Assembly: GCA_018223385.1 (NCBI GenBank)
Contig: JAGTTR010000023.1
Span: 10,798-74,797, forward strand
Length of the DNA stretch: 64,000 bases
Direction: 5' to 3'
From: Oscillospiraceae bacterium Marseille-Q3528
GTDB taxonomy: Bacteria > Bacillota > Clostridia > Lachnospirales > Lachnospiraceae
Shown piece by piece: positions 16,375 through 25,697 of this stretch. Positions within the stretch are counted from its first letter, which is position 1. Each line of letters begins with the position of its first letter. Both the position numbers and the translations under genes were made by a program. Under the pieces are notes generated by a model. That model was not told the DNA's origin and made no database searches. It saw nothing but the letters and a program-made list of their open reading frames with translations.

Positions 16375-17797
16375 AGCGTGAAGCTGCCCCGGGATATTTT
16401 TCTGCGTAATACATGCGTTTTCGTTCAAATGTGGAATAATTCATATGCAGGGAGCGGGCGGCCTGCCGCACACTGTTGTGGTGGGTATAGGCCCGGCTGA
16501 TATATTCGTATTCGATCTGCTCCAGTACCTCTTTTAAGTTCACATTTTCATCGGGCTGGAACGTGCGGGTCTTGCCATAGCCGATGAGGGGCAGGTCATC
16601 CAGGGAGATGAGATTGTCCTCGCTCATGATGACGGCCTGTTCAATAACATTTTTCAGCTCCCGGACGTTGCCGGGCCAGCTGTATTCGGTCAGAAACTGG
16701 TAGGCCAGATTGGACAGCTTTTTCTCAAAATGATATTTCTGGTTCAGACCATCCAGGAACCGTTTCGCCAGCGGGATAATATCGTTCCGCCGCTCCCGCA
16801 GCGGCGGAATGTGGATGGGAACGATGTTCAGTCGGTAATAGAGATCCTGCCGGAACTGCTTGTGCTCCACCATATCCAGCAGATCCCGGTTGGTGGCGGC
16901 AAGGATGCGGACGTCGATCTTCACGGGCTCGGTGCCGCCGATGCGTGTTACCTGCTGATCCTGCAGCACCCGCAGCAGCTTCACCTGCATATCCAGCGGC
17001 AGTTCGCCGATCTCATCCAGAAAGATCGTGCCGTGATTGGCGACCTCAAACAGGCCCATTTTGCCCGTCTTGCTGGCACCGGTGAAGGCTCCCTTTTCGT
17101 AGCCGAACAGTTCACTTTCGATGAGATTTTCCGACAGGGCGCCGCAGTTGACCTTGACGAAGCGCTGTTTGGCCCGGGAGCTGTTTTCGTGGATATATTT
17201 GGCCACCTCTTCCTTGCCGACGCCGGTCTCGCCCAGGATCAGCGTGGTGGAATCCACTTTTGCCACCTTGTAAGCCCGGGTGAGTACATCCAGCATTTTC
17301 TTGTCCTCGGCCACCATGTCTATGGCAGGGGGCAGGAACTGTTCTTTCAGGGCACGGATCTCCGCCTGGTATTTGTCTGCCAGCTGTTCGGCAGCGGCCA
17401 GCCGTTCTTCCAGCCGCTGGATCTCTTCAAAATTCCGGCTGTTGCTGATGATCATTTCCAGGTTGCCGTTTTCATCATAAATGGGTTTGCTGCAGATGAA
17501 GGCGTGCCGGTTGGTGCGCTGGAAAACCAGCTCGATATTGGCCTCCTGGCCGGTTTTCAGCACCTGGAGGGAACCGGACTGGGAAATGTACTGTTTTTCC
17601 ATATCACCCATGTGCAGGCCCAGGATCTCCTCCCGTTTCAGCCCCGACAGCTCCTCGTAGGCCTTGTTCACCCGCATGGTGCGGGCCTGGGCGTCGGTGA
17701 CATAGATGGTATCGGGAAGGTTTTCAATGATATCCTCAAAACGGTGGCAGAGCCGCCGCGTTTTCTGCAGTTCCAGAAGCAGCGCCTCTCGGTCCAT
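16373..17797 (-). CDS. Sigma-54-dependent transcriptional activator (PAS-AAA+-Fis)
   Basis: A 474-residue enhancer-binding protein. Domains: PAS sensor (about residues 20-125), short coiled coil (125-152), AAA+ domain with Walker A GETGVGKE (189-196), the sigma-54 contact loop GAFTGA (236-241) and Walker B IFLDEIGELP, then a Fis-type helix-turn-helix (about 440-468). It should activate RpoN promoters on a ligand or redox signal sensed by PAS. It is convergent with the oxidoreductase operon. ATG at 17797 has no good ribosome site; a strong AGGAGA (about 17865-17870) sits 8 bp before an in-frame CTG at 17857, so translation may begin there and add 20 residues. Confidence 0.92.
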   Translation of the reverse strand: MDREALLLELQKTRRLCHRFEDIIENLPDTIYVTDAQARTMRVNKAYEELSGLKREEILGLHMGDMEKQYISQSGSLQVLKTGQEANIELVFQRTNRHAFICSKPIYDENGNLEMIISNSRNFEEIQRLEERLAAAEQLADKYQAEIRALKEQFLPPAIDMVAEDKKMLDVLTRAYKVAKVDSTTLILGETGVGKEEVAKYIHENSSRAKQRFVKVNCGALSENLIESELFGYEKGAFTGASKTGKMGLFEVANHGTIFLDEIGELPLDMQVKLLRVLQDQQVTRIGGTEPVKIDVRILAATNRDLLDMVEHKQFRQDLYYRLNIVPIHIPPLRERRNDIIPLAKRFLDGLNQKYHFEKKLSNLAYQFLTEYSWPGNVRELKNVIEQAVIMSEDNLISLDDLPLIGYGKTRTFQPDENVNLKEVLEQIEYEYISRAYTHHNSVRQAARSLHMNYSTFERKRMYYAEKYPGAASR

Positions 17798-17873
17798 GGT
17801 TTCTATTTCCGTATCTGTTTTTAAAATCGATGTATCGTAGCGGTGCAGGGTATCCAGAAGTCTCTCTCCTTTT

Positions 17874-17908
17874 GAAAAAGCGCTCCGAAACCAAAGCCTC
17901 GAAGCGCT
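17874..17908 (-). terminator. Rho-independent terminator (minus strand)
   Basis: Read on the minus strand, AGCGCTTCGA pairs with TCGGAGCGCT (nine of ten pairs) around a GGCTTTGGTT loop, followed by TTTT. It ends the Nudix gene transcript and overlaps the leader of the sigma-54 activator. Confidence 0.82.
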
Positions 17909-17935
17909 GAAAATGTACGCTGTTTATAAAGTTTT

Positions 17936-18523
17936 TTATAAAGTTTCAATATAGGGGCTGACTACGCCCAGGAATTCTTTCTCCCGGAGCCACCAGTCTT
18001 TCTTGGAGGTGTTGCACAGCAGCGTGCCGTCTACCTTGTACAGCGGCGCCCGGTCGGTCAGGCCCAGCAGCCAGGAGCGGAAGTCTTCGTAGCGCATTTT
18101 TACCACATTTTCCACGTAATGCAGATGGAATTCCGGGTTGGAAACCTGGCAGAAATAAATCTGGCAGAAAGCATTGTCGTGGTAATCGCCCTTGTCCACC
18201 ACCTGACGGATGTTGCCGATGTGGCGGATGTCGTCGCGGGTCAGCACAACGCCCAGCTTGTTTGCCGTGTTTTCAATGATGGCGTCCTCAAACGTCTCCT
18301 CCGGATCGATGTGACCGCTGGAAATCAGGTCATACAGACCGGGAAAATCCTTCCGGTGCATGGAACGCTGCCGGAAATACAGCCATTTCTCGCCGTTTTT
18401 TACTTCCATCATCCACAGATGGACGACCTGATGCAGCAGGCCTTTCTTGTGTACCTCAGAACGGGGTGCAACGCCAATGACATTATATAAGTTGTCGTAT
18501 ATTTTTAGAATCTCTTCTTCCAT
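17936..18523 (-). CDS. Nudix-fold protein with degenerate Nudix box
   Basis: A 195-residue protein of Nudix architecture; the region around WLYFRQRSMHRKDFPGLYD matches the strand and loop before a Nudix box as in isopentenyl-diphosphate-isomerase-like Nudix proteins. The box itself (residues 70-92) reads GHIDPEETFEDAIIENTANK, then LGV. Compared with GX5EX7REUXEEXGU it keeps G, the first E and the last G, but the RE is EN and the catalytic EE pair is NK. Metal-dependent hydrolysis is therefore doubtful, and a binding or regulatory role is possible. Start ATG 18523. It is the gene upstream of the sigma-54 activator, separated by a terminator. Confidence 0.8.
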   Translation of the reverse strand: MEEEILKIYDNLYNVIGVAPRSEVHKKGLLHQVVHLWMMEVKNGEKWLYFRQRSMHRKDFPGLYDLISSGHIDPEETFEDAIIENTANKLGVVLTRDDIRHIGNIRQVVDKGDYHDNAFCQIYFCQVSNPEFHLHYVENVVKMRYEDFRSWLLGLTDRAPLYKVDGTLLCNTSKKDWWLREKEFLGVVSPYIETL

Positions 18524-18680
18524 ATTTTAAACTCCCCTTTTTATATAGAAATCATTCTGCACCTCCATTATACACGCCCTGAAAATAATGTCCATGTATT
18601 TCTTCAGATATTTATAACAGTTGTGTGGTGATCTGTGGGCGGCGCAGGAGGTGTGGGTGCCGGCGGGGATCGGAAGAGGA

Positions 18681-20339
18681 TCATTCGCCGGTAGCATCCC
18701 GGTATGCCTGGGACGGCACATCTGCCCAGGCGTGTTTTTCTCCTGGTATGACGTCCAGTGTCTGCGGATTTACCGCATAAAATTCCATAATCGAAGTTTG
18801 GGTTTCTCCATCAGACGGCATGGTGTCCTGATAATATACGAACAGGTCAAAGGCGCCGTTTTCTGATACCCGGTCGTAGACGAGACGGTTCTGGATCGTA
18901 TCTGTGCCGGACTGTGTTTCCTGAAAAACGACATAGGGCGTACCCTTGGCAGAGTAGGAGATGGAGAGCGCGTCCATGCCATCGGCGGGAAGCTGCCCCT
19001 CATCCGCTAGCAGCTGGTACACCGCCTGAAATTCCGAGAGGAGAGCCGTGTCGGATTCAGAGTCAGCAGACGCAGAAGAGCTGGAACTGTTAGTGCCAAA
19101 CTCGGATGTTCCATCATTGTTAGGAGCATGGATGCCGGTTTCGGACGCATTGGGTGAACCATTGCCATCAGCGTCGAATGAGCGGTCATCCGTAATTTTG
19201 TTCTCATACGTATCAATATGGTATTTTTCCCGCTCTTCCTCAGTCAGCCGTCGGCAGAGCAGCGGCCCCATGGCCTGCTGATAGTAATAAATGGACCCGT
19301 CCATGAAGGTGTCTTCCCGCATATAGATCAGTCCGTCTGCGGTGATACTTTCCTCTGTAGGCGCATGGAGAAAGACCAGCAGCATACACCCGGTGCCATA
19401 GAGCAGGAACATACCCTCCAGACAGATGAGTACGATGCCAAGAAGCACTTTACTGATGGCGGGCAGGCCAGTTTTGTGGCACATGGCCCCAAACAGCCGG
19501 TATACCCAGTAGATGGACAGGGTACACCAGAGCAGGAACAGCAGAGATACCGATGCCGTTTCAAAAAGAGGGCGATAAGTCACGCCATCAGGCAGCAGAT
19601 TCGGTACAGTACCGAAGACGCCGGTGTACAGCAGCAAAATACCGGTAAAAATGATCAGCACAGGCGCTTTGGGCTGCGGCGCCTGATCCCAGTTTCGCAG
19701 AACATTCCACAGTGGCGAACCTTCCCAGACGTCGGAATTTTCTTCCACGAAGGCTTCCTCCAGCTCCTGCGCATTCATGGCCGCCTTTTCCACCGGTACC
19801 AGATGACAGGCATCCAGATCATCCCGCCAGATGCTGTCCTGGAGAAGAAATTCTGCTGCTGCCCGGTAAAGATAATAGCTTTTCAGCTGCGATTTGTTCA
19901 GTTTCTCGGGAGAGAGCTGCCGCAGAGCCTGACTGGCCTGGTCGGGGCAGTGCATGAGCAGCTGATATTTTGCCATGGACAGGAGCAGGGTCATCTGCAT
20001 TGCCCGGTTATTTTTATAAGTAGTGCGGTAAAGCACATAGTTGTAGTCGTGGCAGTCCTGAAAGCTTTCCCGGTGAAGGCGGCGGATCTCGGTACGTGTC
20101 TTGGCAAAAAGGAGCAGCCCCATGGAAGCCAGGACGCAGAGATAGAGAAGGACACAGCTTCGTATGCGGGGGCCGGGATCGTCGTCCCATCCGGCGGTGG
20201 TAAAGATCAGTGCCAGGACAAACAGCGCCAGCAGGCCGGTGAGTATGCGGAAAATCCGCAGCCGCAGAAGCCGCTGTTTTCCCAGATTGCCGCCGTAGCT
20301 GTCCGGCAGGTGCAGATTGGTCTGTGTCAGGTCATACAT
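18681..20339 (-). CDS. Multi-pass membrane protein of unknown function
   Basis: About 552 residues. Two helices near residues 32-80, a cytoplasmic-looking helical domain (about 95-215), three to four further helices (about 225-340), then an external domain with a Ser/Asp/Asn-rich linker (NSSSSSASADSESD) and a beta-rich C-terminal part (GTPYVVFQETQSG, LVYDRV). The order suggests a membrane protein with a large extracellular tail; no family is recognised. ATG 20339 is preferred to TTG 20345, with GAGGGA upstream. It has a single-gene transcript divergent from the nucleoside transporter. The 157 bp between it and the Nudix gene hold nothing recognisable. Confidence 0.7.
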   Translation of the reverse strand: MYDLTQTNLHLPDSYGGNLGKQRLLRLRIFRILTGLLALFVLALIFTTAGWDDDPGPRIRSCVLLYLCVLASMGLLLFAKTRTEIRRLHRESFQDCHDYNYVLYRTTYKNNRAMQMTLLLSMAKYQLLMHCPDQASQALRQLSPEKLNKSQLKSYYLYRAAAEFLLQDSIWRDDLDACHLVPVEKAAMNAQELEEAFVEENSDVWEGSPLWNVLRNWDQAPQPKAPVLIIFTGILLLYTGVFGTVPNLLPDGVTYRPLFETASVSLLFLLWCTLSIYWVYRLFGAMCHKTGLPAISKVLLGIVLICLEGMFLLYGTGCMLLVFLHAPTEESITADGLIYMREDTFMDGSIYYYQQAMGPLLCRRLTEEEREKYHIDTYENKITDDRSFDADGNGSPNASETGIHAPNNDGTSEFGTNSSSSSASADSESDTALLSEFQAVYQLLADEGQLPADGMDALSISYSAKGTPYVVFQETQSGTDTIQNRLVYDRVSENGAFDLFVYYQDTMPSDGETQTSIMEFYAVNPQTLDVIPGEKHAWADVPSQAYRDATGE

Positions 20340-20479
20340 ATTCAAAGTCAGTTTCCCTCATTTCCTAAAATAAAAAGTGAAAAACAAGAAATATATCCCT
20401 ACTTTACCATAAAATATAAAATAGAAGGAAGAAGAATGCCGTCGTTTTTATGGAAAATTAATAATTTTTTAACGTCCTC

Positions 20480-20509
20480 TTGACAATATTGTCTGAAAAT
20501 GCCTATACT
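20480..20509 (+). promoter_or_regulatory. SigA-type promoter of the nucleoside transporter operon
   Basis: TTGACA at 20480-20485 and TATACT at 20504-20509 with an 18-bp spacer, 45 bp before the first start codon. The leader is too short for a purine riboswitch. Confidence 0.8.
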
Positions 20510-20554
20510 GACAAGTGTTGAGAACTGATAATAGTCTAAACAGGAGGAAAAGTG

Positions 20555-21826
20555 ATGAAAAAGAGAGTAGTAAGCTTACTTGCAGTCATGGCACTGACCG
20601 TGGGAATGCTGGCAGGATGCGGATCTTCTTCCGACAGCAGCGCTGATACGAAGGATGCCGCAGCAGACGAGGGTGCAGAGGCAGAGGACACTGCAGATTC
20701 CGCAGAGGGAACCACAGCTGCAACCACCGTAAAGGCAGGTTTTATTTTCCTGCATGACGAGAATTCTACCTACGACCTGAACTTCTTAAACGCAGCGAAG
20801 GAAGCATGTGAGAAACTCGGCATTGAGTACATGACCAAGACAAACATCCCTGAGGGACAGGAGTGCTATGAGGCAGCCTGCGAGCTTGCTGATGCAGGAT
20901 GTAACTACATCTTCGCAGATAGCTTCGGACATGAGGATTACATCATCGAAGCTGCAAAGGAGTTCCCGGAAGTACAGTTCAGCCACGCTACCGGAACAAA
21001 AGCACACACAGAGAATCTGGACAACTACCACAATGCATTTGCATCCATCTATGACGGCCGTTACCTGGCAGGCGTTGTTGCAGGAACCAAGTTAAATGAG
21101 ATGATCGCAAATGGCGAGATCACAGAGGATCAGGCAAAGATGGGTTATGTCGGCGCTTATACTTATGCTGAGGTTATCTCCGGTTACACCTCTTTCTTCC
21201 TTGGCGCACGCTCTGTTTGCCCGACGGTTACCATGGATGTAACCTTCACAGGATCCTGGTATGATGAGACCGCAGAAAAAGAGGGCGCAAATAAACTGAT
21301 CGAGAACGGATGCGTACTGATCAGCCAGCATGCTGACTCCATGGGTGCACCGACCGCATGTGAGACCGCAGGCGTGCCGAACGTTTCCTACAATGGAAGC
21401 ACAGCAAGCGCATGCCCGAACACCTTCCTGGTATCTTCCAGAATCAACTGGGAGCCTTACTTTGAGTATGCCATCAAGTGTGTAGAAGAGGGCAAAGCGA
21501 TCGATACCGACTGGACAGGCGATCTGGCAACCGGTTCTGTTGAACTCAGCGAACTCGGCACATCCGTGGCAGAGGGCACACAGGAGGCTGTTGAGGCAGC
21601 AAAGGCTGACATCGAGGCTGGCAATGTGCATGTATTCGATACTTCCAAATTTACTGTAGAGGGCAAGACTCTGGACAGCTATGAGGCAGATGTTGATACG
21701 GATGCAGATTATACGCCGGATCACGAGGTAGTCAGCGATGGTTACTTCCATGAGTCCGAGTACCGTTCCGCACCGTACTTTGATGTGAAAATTGATGACA
21801 TCAACCTTCTGGATACCGCATTTTAA
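20555..21826 (+). CDS. BMP-family ABC transporter substrate-binding lipoprotein
   Basis: A 423-residue lipoprotein: signal peptide with lipobox MLAGC (Cys 21), acidic Ser/Ala/Asp/Glu linker, then a type I periplasmic-binding fold of the Bmp/Med family (GFIFLHDENSTYDLNFLNAA, YIFADSFGHEDYI, YLAGVVAGTKL, VLISQHADSMG). The family binds purine nucleosides outside the membrane and hands them to the ABC permeases. Start ATG 20555 behind AGGAGG. A terminator hairpin separates it from the ATPase gene, which would make more lipoprotein than membrane components, as is common for binding proteins. Confidence 0.92.
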   Translation: MKKRVVSLLAVMALTVGMLAGCGSSSDSSADTKDAAADEGAEAEDTADSAEGTTAATTVKAGFIFLHDENSTYDLNFLNAAKEACEKLGIEYMTKTNIPEGQECYEAACELADAGCNYIFADSFGHEDYIIEAAKEFPEVQFSHATGTKAHTENLDNYHNAFASIYDGRYLAGVVAGTKLNEMIANGEITEDQAKMGYVGAYTYAEVISGYTSFFLGARSVCPTVTMDVTFTGSWYDETAEKEGANKLIENGCVLISQHADSMGAPTACETAGVPNVSYNGSTASACPNTFLVSSRINWEPYFEYAIKCVEEGKAIDTDWTGDLATGSVELSELGTSVAEGTQEAVEAAKADIEAGNVHVFDTSKFTVEGKTLDSYEADVDTDADYTPDHEVVSDGYFHESEYRSAPYFDVKIDDINLLDTAF

Positions 21827-21866
21827 TAGCGAACCGTGCAATATCTGACCGTATAAAAGATTGCAC

Positions 21867-21903
21867 AGGGCGGCACAGCGTATATCGCCGCGCCGCCCTT
21901 TTT
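21867..21903 (+). terminator. Intra-operon terminator/attenuator
   Basis: AGGGCGGC (21867-21874) pairs with GCCGCCCT (21892-21899), followed by a T5 run. It sits between the binding-protein gene and the ATPase gene of one transporter, so partial read-through is expected. Confidence 0.85.
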
Positions 21904-21998
21904 CTATCAGCCCGGGGCAACCGATTCCGACAGGAAAAGGCTTTCCCGGACCGGCAGAAAAGGGGCGGATCAGCCACTAACTCGAAAGGGGACAAATG

Positions 21999-23531
21999 AT
22001 GGAAACCAAGATAGCCGCAGTTTCAATGAAAAATGTTACAAAAACCTTCGGCTCCGTAATCGCCAATGATAAAGTTAGTCTGGACATCTATAAGGGAGAG
22101 ATTCTGGCACTGCTGGGCGAGAACGGAAGCGGAAAAACGACGCTGATGAACATGCTTTCGGGCATTTATTTCCCGGATGAGGGACAGATTTTTATCAATG
22201 GCAAGGAGGAGGTCATCCGCTCCCCCAGGGCAGCCTTTGATTTAGGGATAGGCATGGTGCACCAGCATTTCAAGCTGATCGATGTGCTTTCCGCTGCGGA
22301 AAACATCATCCTCGGCCTGGAGGGGAAGCTGAACATCAAAGAGGCTTCCCGGAAAATCGAGGAGATCTGTGAAAAATACGGCTTCGAGGTGGATCCGAAG
22401 CAGAAGATATACGATATGTCCGTGTCCCAGAAACAGACGGTAGAGATCGTAAAAGTGCTGTACCGCGGAGCGGATATTCTGATCCTGGATGAGCCCACGG
22501 CTGTGCTGACGCCCCAGGAGACAGAGAAGCTGTTCCGGGTGCTGCGGAAAATGCGGGACGACGGCAAAGCCATTATCATCATCACTCACAAGATGCATGA
22601 GGTAGAATCCCTGTCTGACCGGGTGGCTGTGCTGCGGGCCGGAAAGTATATCGGCAGCATGATGACAAAGGATACCAACGTAACCGAGATGACCAACATG
22701 ATGGTGGGCCACGCGGTGACACTGAACATTGAGCGGCCCGATCCGGTGGATCCCAAGCCCCGGATCGAGGTGCAGGGGCTGACCGTGCGAAGCGAGGACG
22801 GCATTTTGAAATTACAGGATGTATCCTTCACCGCCAACAGCGGAGAGATCCTCGGTATCGCAGGCATTTCCGGCTGCGGCCAGAAGGAACTGCTGGAGGC
22901 CATTGCCGGGCTGCAGCCCACGGAAGCGGGCACGATCCGTTACGTGGAGGATGATGGCAGCAAGGAAGAGCTCATCGGAAAGGATCCGCTGAAGATCGCC
23001 CAGATGGGCGTGTCCCTTTCCTTCGTGCCGGAGGATCGGCTGGGCATGGGTCTGGTGGGCAACATGGATCTGACCGACAACATGATGCTGCGTTCCTTCC
23101 GCAGAGGACATACGCCTTTCACCAACCGCAAGCCGTCCAAGGAGCTGGCGGAGAACGTGGTGGAGAACCTGGAGGTGGTGACCCCGGGCATTACCACACC
23201 GGTGCGCAGACTGTCCGGCGGTAATGTACAGAAGGTGCTGGTAGGCCGTGAGATCGCCTCTGCGCCGACCGTGCTTCTGACGGCTTACGCCGTGCGCGGC
23301 CTGGATATCAATTCTTCCTATACGATTTACAAGCTCATCAATGAGCAGAAGAAAAACGGTGTGGCCGTGATTTTCGTCGGAGAGGATCTGGACGTGCTCA
23401 TGGAGCTGTCTGACCGGATCCTGGTGCTGTGCGGCGGCCAGGTCAGCGGCATCGTGGATGCGCGGACAACCGACAAAAATCAGGTGGGAATGATGATGAC
23501 TTCGGTAGGAGGAAGAGAAAGCGATGAATGA
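21999..23531 (+). CDS. Nucleoside ABC transporter, fused double ATPase
   Basis: About 510 residues with two ATP-binding halves. The first is complete: Walker A GENGSGKTT, Q-loop MVHQHFKLID, signature MSVSQKQ, Walker B ILILDEPTAVLTP. The second is degenerate as usual for this group: GISGCGQKEL replaces Walker A, the signature is LSGGNVQK, and Walker B is VLLTAYAVRGLDI without the Asp-Glu pair. Such ATPases energise nucleoside uptake (YufO/BmpB type). Start ATG 21999 (or 21996) follows AAAGGGG. Its end overlaps the first permease gene by 8 bp. Confidence 0.92.
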   Translation: METKIAAVSMKNVTKTFGSVIANDKVSLDIYKGEILALLGENGSGKTTLMNMLSGIYFPDEGQIFINGKEEVIRSPRAAFDLGIGMVHQHFKLIDVLSAAENIILGLEGKLNIKEASRKIEEICEKYGFEVDPKQKIYDMSVSQKQTVEIVKVLYRGADILILDEPTAVLTPQETEKLFRVLRKMRDDGKAIIIITHKMHEVESLSDRVAVLRAGKYIGSMMTKDTNVTEMTNMMVGHAVTLNIERPDPVDPKPRIEVQGLTVRSEDGILKLQDVSFTANSGEILGIAGISGCGQKELLEAIAGLQPTEAGTIRYVEDDGSKEELIGKDPLKIAQMGVSLSFVPEDRLGMGLVGNMDLTDNMMLRSFRRGHTPFTNRKPSKELAENVVENLEVVTPGITTPVRRLSGGNVQKVLVGREIASAPTVLLTAYAVRGLDINSSYTIYKLINEQKKNGVAVIFVGEDLDVLMELSDRILVLCGGQVSGIVDARTTDKNQVGMMMTSVGGRESDE

Positions 23532-24627
23532 GAAAAAGAAAGAACCGTTTTTTCATGTGGTGAAGCGGGATGCGCTTCCCTGGTATCAGTCGGTGGGCAT
23601 CCGGGCAGTGGCCATCATTCTGGCACTGATCGTGTGCGGCATCGTCACGACACTGACCACCGGCATTAACCCGGTAGAGGTGTATCAGTCTGTTTTTGCC
23701 GGTGCATTCGGTACTGCGAGAAAAACATGGATCACTCTGCAAAATATGTCCGTGCTGCTGTTGATCGCGCTGGCGCTGACACCGGCGTTCAAGATGAAGT
23801 TCTGGAACATCGGCGGCGAGGGACAGGTACTCATCGGCGGACTGGCGGCTGCAGCCTGCATGATCTGTCTGGGAGAAAAAGTTCCTAACGTGGTTGTGAT
23901 CATCTGTATGGTGATTTCCAGTGTGGCTGCCGGCGCCATCTGGGGCTTTATCCCGGCATTTTTCAAGGCAAAATGGAACACCAACGAGACGCTGTCTACC
24001 CTGATGATGAACTACATTGCAACCCAGCTGGTGGCTTTTTTCACCATCCTGTGGGAGGTGCCCAAGGGCTCCGGTAAGATCGGCATCATCAACCAGAATT
24101 CCAACGCGGGCTGGCTGCCCCAGCTGTTCGGTTCCAAATATCTGCTGAGCATTTTTGTGGCTGTCATCGTCACCGTATTTATGTATATTTACCTGAATTA
24201 CAGCAAACAGGGCTATGCCATTTCTGTTGTGGGCGAGAGTGAAAATACCGCGAAATACGTGGGCATCAAAGTAGAAAAGGTCATCATCCGTACGGTGGTG
24301 CTGTCCGGCGCACTGTGCGGCCTGGTGGGTCTGCTTCTTGTGGGAAGCATCAACCACACCATCACGACGACCATCGCGGGAGGCCAGGGCTTCACCGCCG
24401 TGCTTGTTTCCTGGATGTCCAAATTCAATCCGCTGACCATGGTATTTGCCACCTTCCTTATTATTTTCATGGATCGGGGCGCCAGCGAGATTTCCACAGC
24501 GTTTGGCCTGAACCATGCGTATTCCGATATCCTGACAGGTATCATCCTGTTTTTCATCATCGGCTGTGAGTTTTTCATCACTTACCGGCTGCAGTTCCGT
24601 AAAAAAGCAGAAAAGGAGGAACAGTAA
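23524..24627 (+). CDS. Nucleoside ABC transporter permease 1
   Basis: A 367-residue integral-membrane protein of the BPD_transp_2 type with about eight to ten helices (for example AVAIILALIVCGIVTTL, VVVIICMVISSVAAGAIWG). The conserved NTNETLSTLMMNYIA segment and VGESENTAKYVGI, the contact region with the ATPase, are present. It is the YufP/BmpC-like partner. The start overlaps the ATPase gene and the next permease starts 3 bp after its stop, so all are one translational unit. Confidence 0.92.
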   Translation: MNEKKKEPFFHVVKRDALPWYQSVGIRAVAIILALIVCGIVTTLTTGINPVEVYQSVFAGAFGTARKTWITLQNMSVLLLIALALTPAFKMKFWNIGGEGQVLIGGLAAAACMICLGEKVPNVVVIICMVISSVAAGAIWGFIPAFFKAKWNTNETLSTLMMNYIATQLVAFFTILWEVPKGSGKIGIINQNSNAGWLPQLFGSKYLLSIFVAVIVTVFMYIYLNYSKQGYAISVVGESENTAKYVGIKVEKVIIRTVVLSGALCGLVGLLLVGSINHTITTTIAGGQGFTAVLVSWMSKFNPLTMVFATFLIIFMDRGASEISTAFGLNHAYSDILTGIILFFIIGCEFFITYRLQFRKKAEKEEQ

Positions 24628-24629
24628 TC

Positions 24630-25631
24630 ATGTTGAGTTTTTTGCTTGCATTTATTCCGAGAGCGATCGTGCAGGGTATCCCGCTGCTGTACGGAAGTAC
24701 CGGCGAGATCATCACGGAGAAATCCGGTAACCTGAACTTAGGCATCCCGGGCGTCATGTATGTGGGCGCCATCAGCGGTGTCATCGGTTCCTTCTTCTAT
24801 GAGCATTCCGTGGGGGACGCGTCGGCCATGAACCCGGTGCTGGCGGTGCTCATTCCGGTGCTGTGTTGCCTGCTGGGCGCACTGCTCATGGGCCTTCTGT
24901 ACTGCTTCCTCACCGTTACCCTGCGGGCCAACCAGAACGTGACCGGCCTTGCCATGACCACCTTTGGTGTGGGCTTCGGCAACTTCTTCGGCGGTTCCCT
25001 GATCAAGCTGGTGGACAGCGACGTGCCGTCCATTGCCCTGACCGCAACGAGTAACTTTTTCAGCAAATCCCTGCCTTTCGCAGGAAAAATGGGCGGCTTC
25101 GGCAAACTGTTCCTGTCCTACGGCTTTCTGGCGTATCTGGCAGTCATCATTGCCCTGGCGGCATCCTATATTCTCAATCACACCCGGACGGGACTTCACC
25201 TGCGGGCCGTGGGCGAGAATCCTAACACGGCGGATGCAGCGGGCATCAATGTGACGAAGTATAAATATTTTGCCACCTGTATCGGCTGCATGATCGCTGG
25301 TCTGGGCGGCCTGTATTATGTGATGGACTACGCCTGCGGCGTATGGTCCAACGACGCTTTCGGTGACAGAGGCTGGCTCGCCATCGCCCTTGTGATCTTC
25401 ACCATCTGGCGTCCGAACTTGAGCGTTCTGGCATCCTTCCTGTTCGGCGGCCTGTACATCCTGTACCTGTATCTGCCCACCGGCATGGATCATATGGAAT
25501 ACCAGGAGCTGTATAAAATGATCCCCTACGTGGTAACTCTGGTCGTTCTGGTGGTGACCAGCATGCGCAGCAAGCGGGAAAATCAGCCTCCGGCAAGTCT
25601 CGGTCTGGCGTACTTCCGCGAGGAAAGATAA
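24630..25631 (+). CDS. Nucleoside ABC transporter permease 2
   Basis: A 333-residue membrane protein of the same fold (YufQ/BmpD-like). It contains the family opening PLLYGSTGEIITEKSGNLNLGIPG, split over residues about 18-41, and the ATPase contact VGENPNTADAAGI. About eight helices. It pairs with the other permease to form the channel. The gene ends the operon; a bidirectional terminator follows before the convergent copper genes. Confidence 0.92.
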   Translation: MLSFLLAFIPRAIVQGIPLLYGSTGEIITEKSGNLNLGIPGVMYVGAISGVIGSFFYEHSVGDASAMNPVLAVLIPVLCCLLGALLMGLLYCFLTVTLRANQNVTGLAMTTFGVGFGNFFGGSLIKLVDSDVPSIALTATSNFFSKSLPFAGKMGGFGKLFLSYGFLAYLAVIIALAASYILNHTRTGLHLRAVGENPNTADAAGINVTKYKYFATCIGCMIAGLGGLYYVMDYACGVWSNDAFGDRGWLAIALVIFTIWRPNLSVLASFLFGGLYILYLYLPTGMDHMEYQELYKMIPYVVTLVVLVVTSMRSKRENQPPASLGLAYFREER

Positions 25632-25697
25632 AGGGATAGCTGAAAGCGGGAGATCAGGAGAGAACTCTGGGAAATAGAAATGTGATAAAAATACAAG

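Noticed and set aside
16730..17824. A 364-codon plus-strand open frame opposite the sigma-54 activator
   Set aside because: The minus-strand frame has the full AAA+ motif set; the other is a Gly/Asp/His-rich shadow without a ribosome site.
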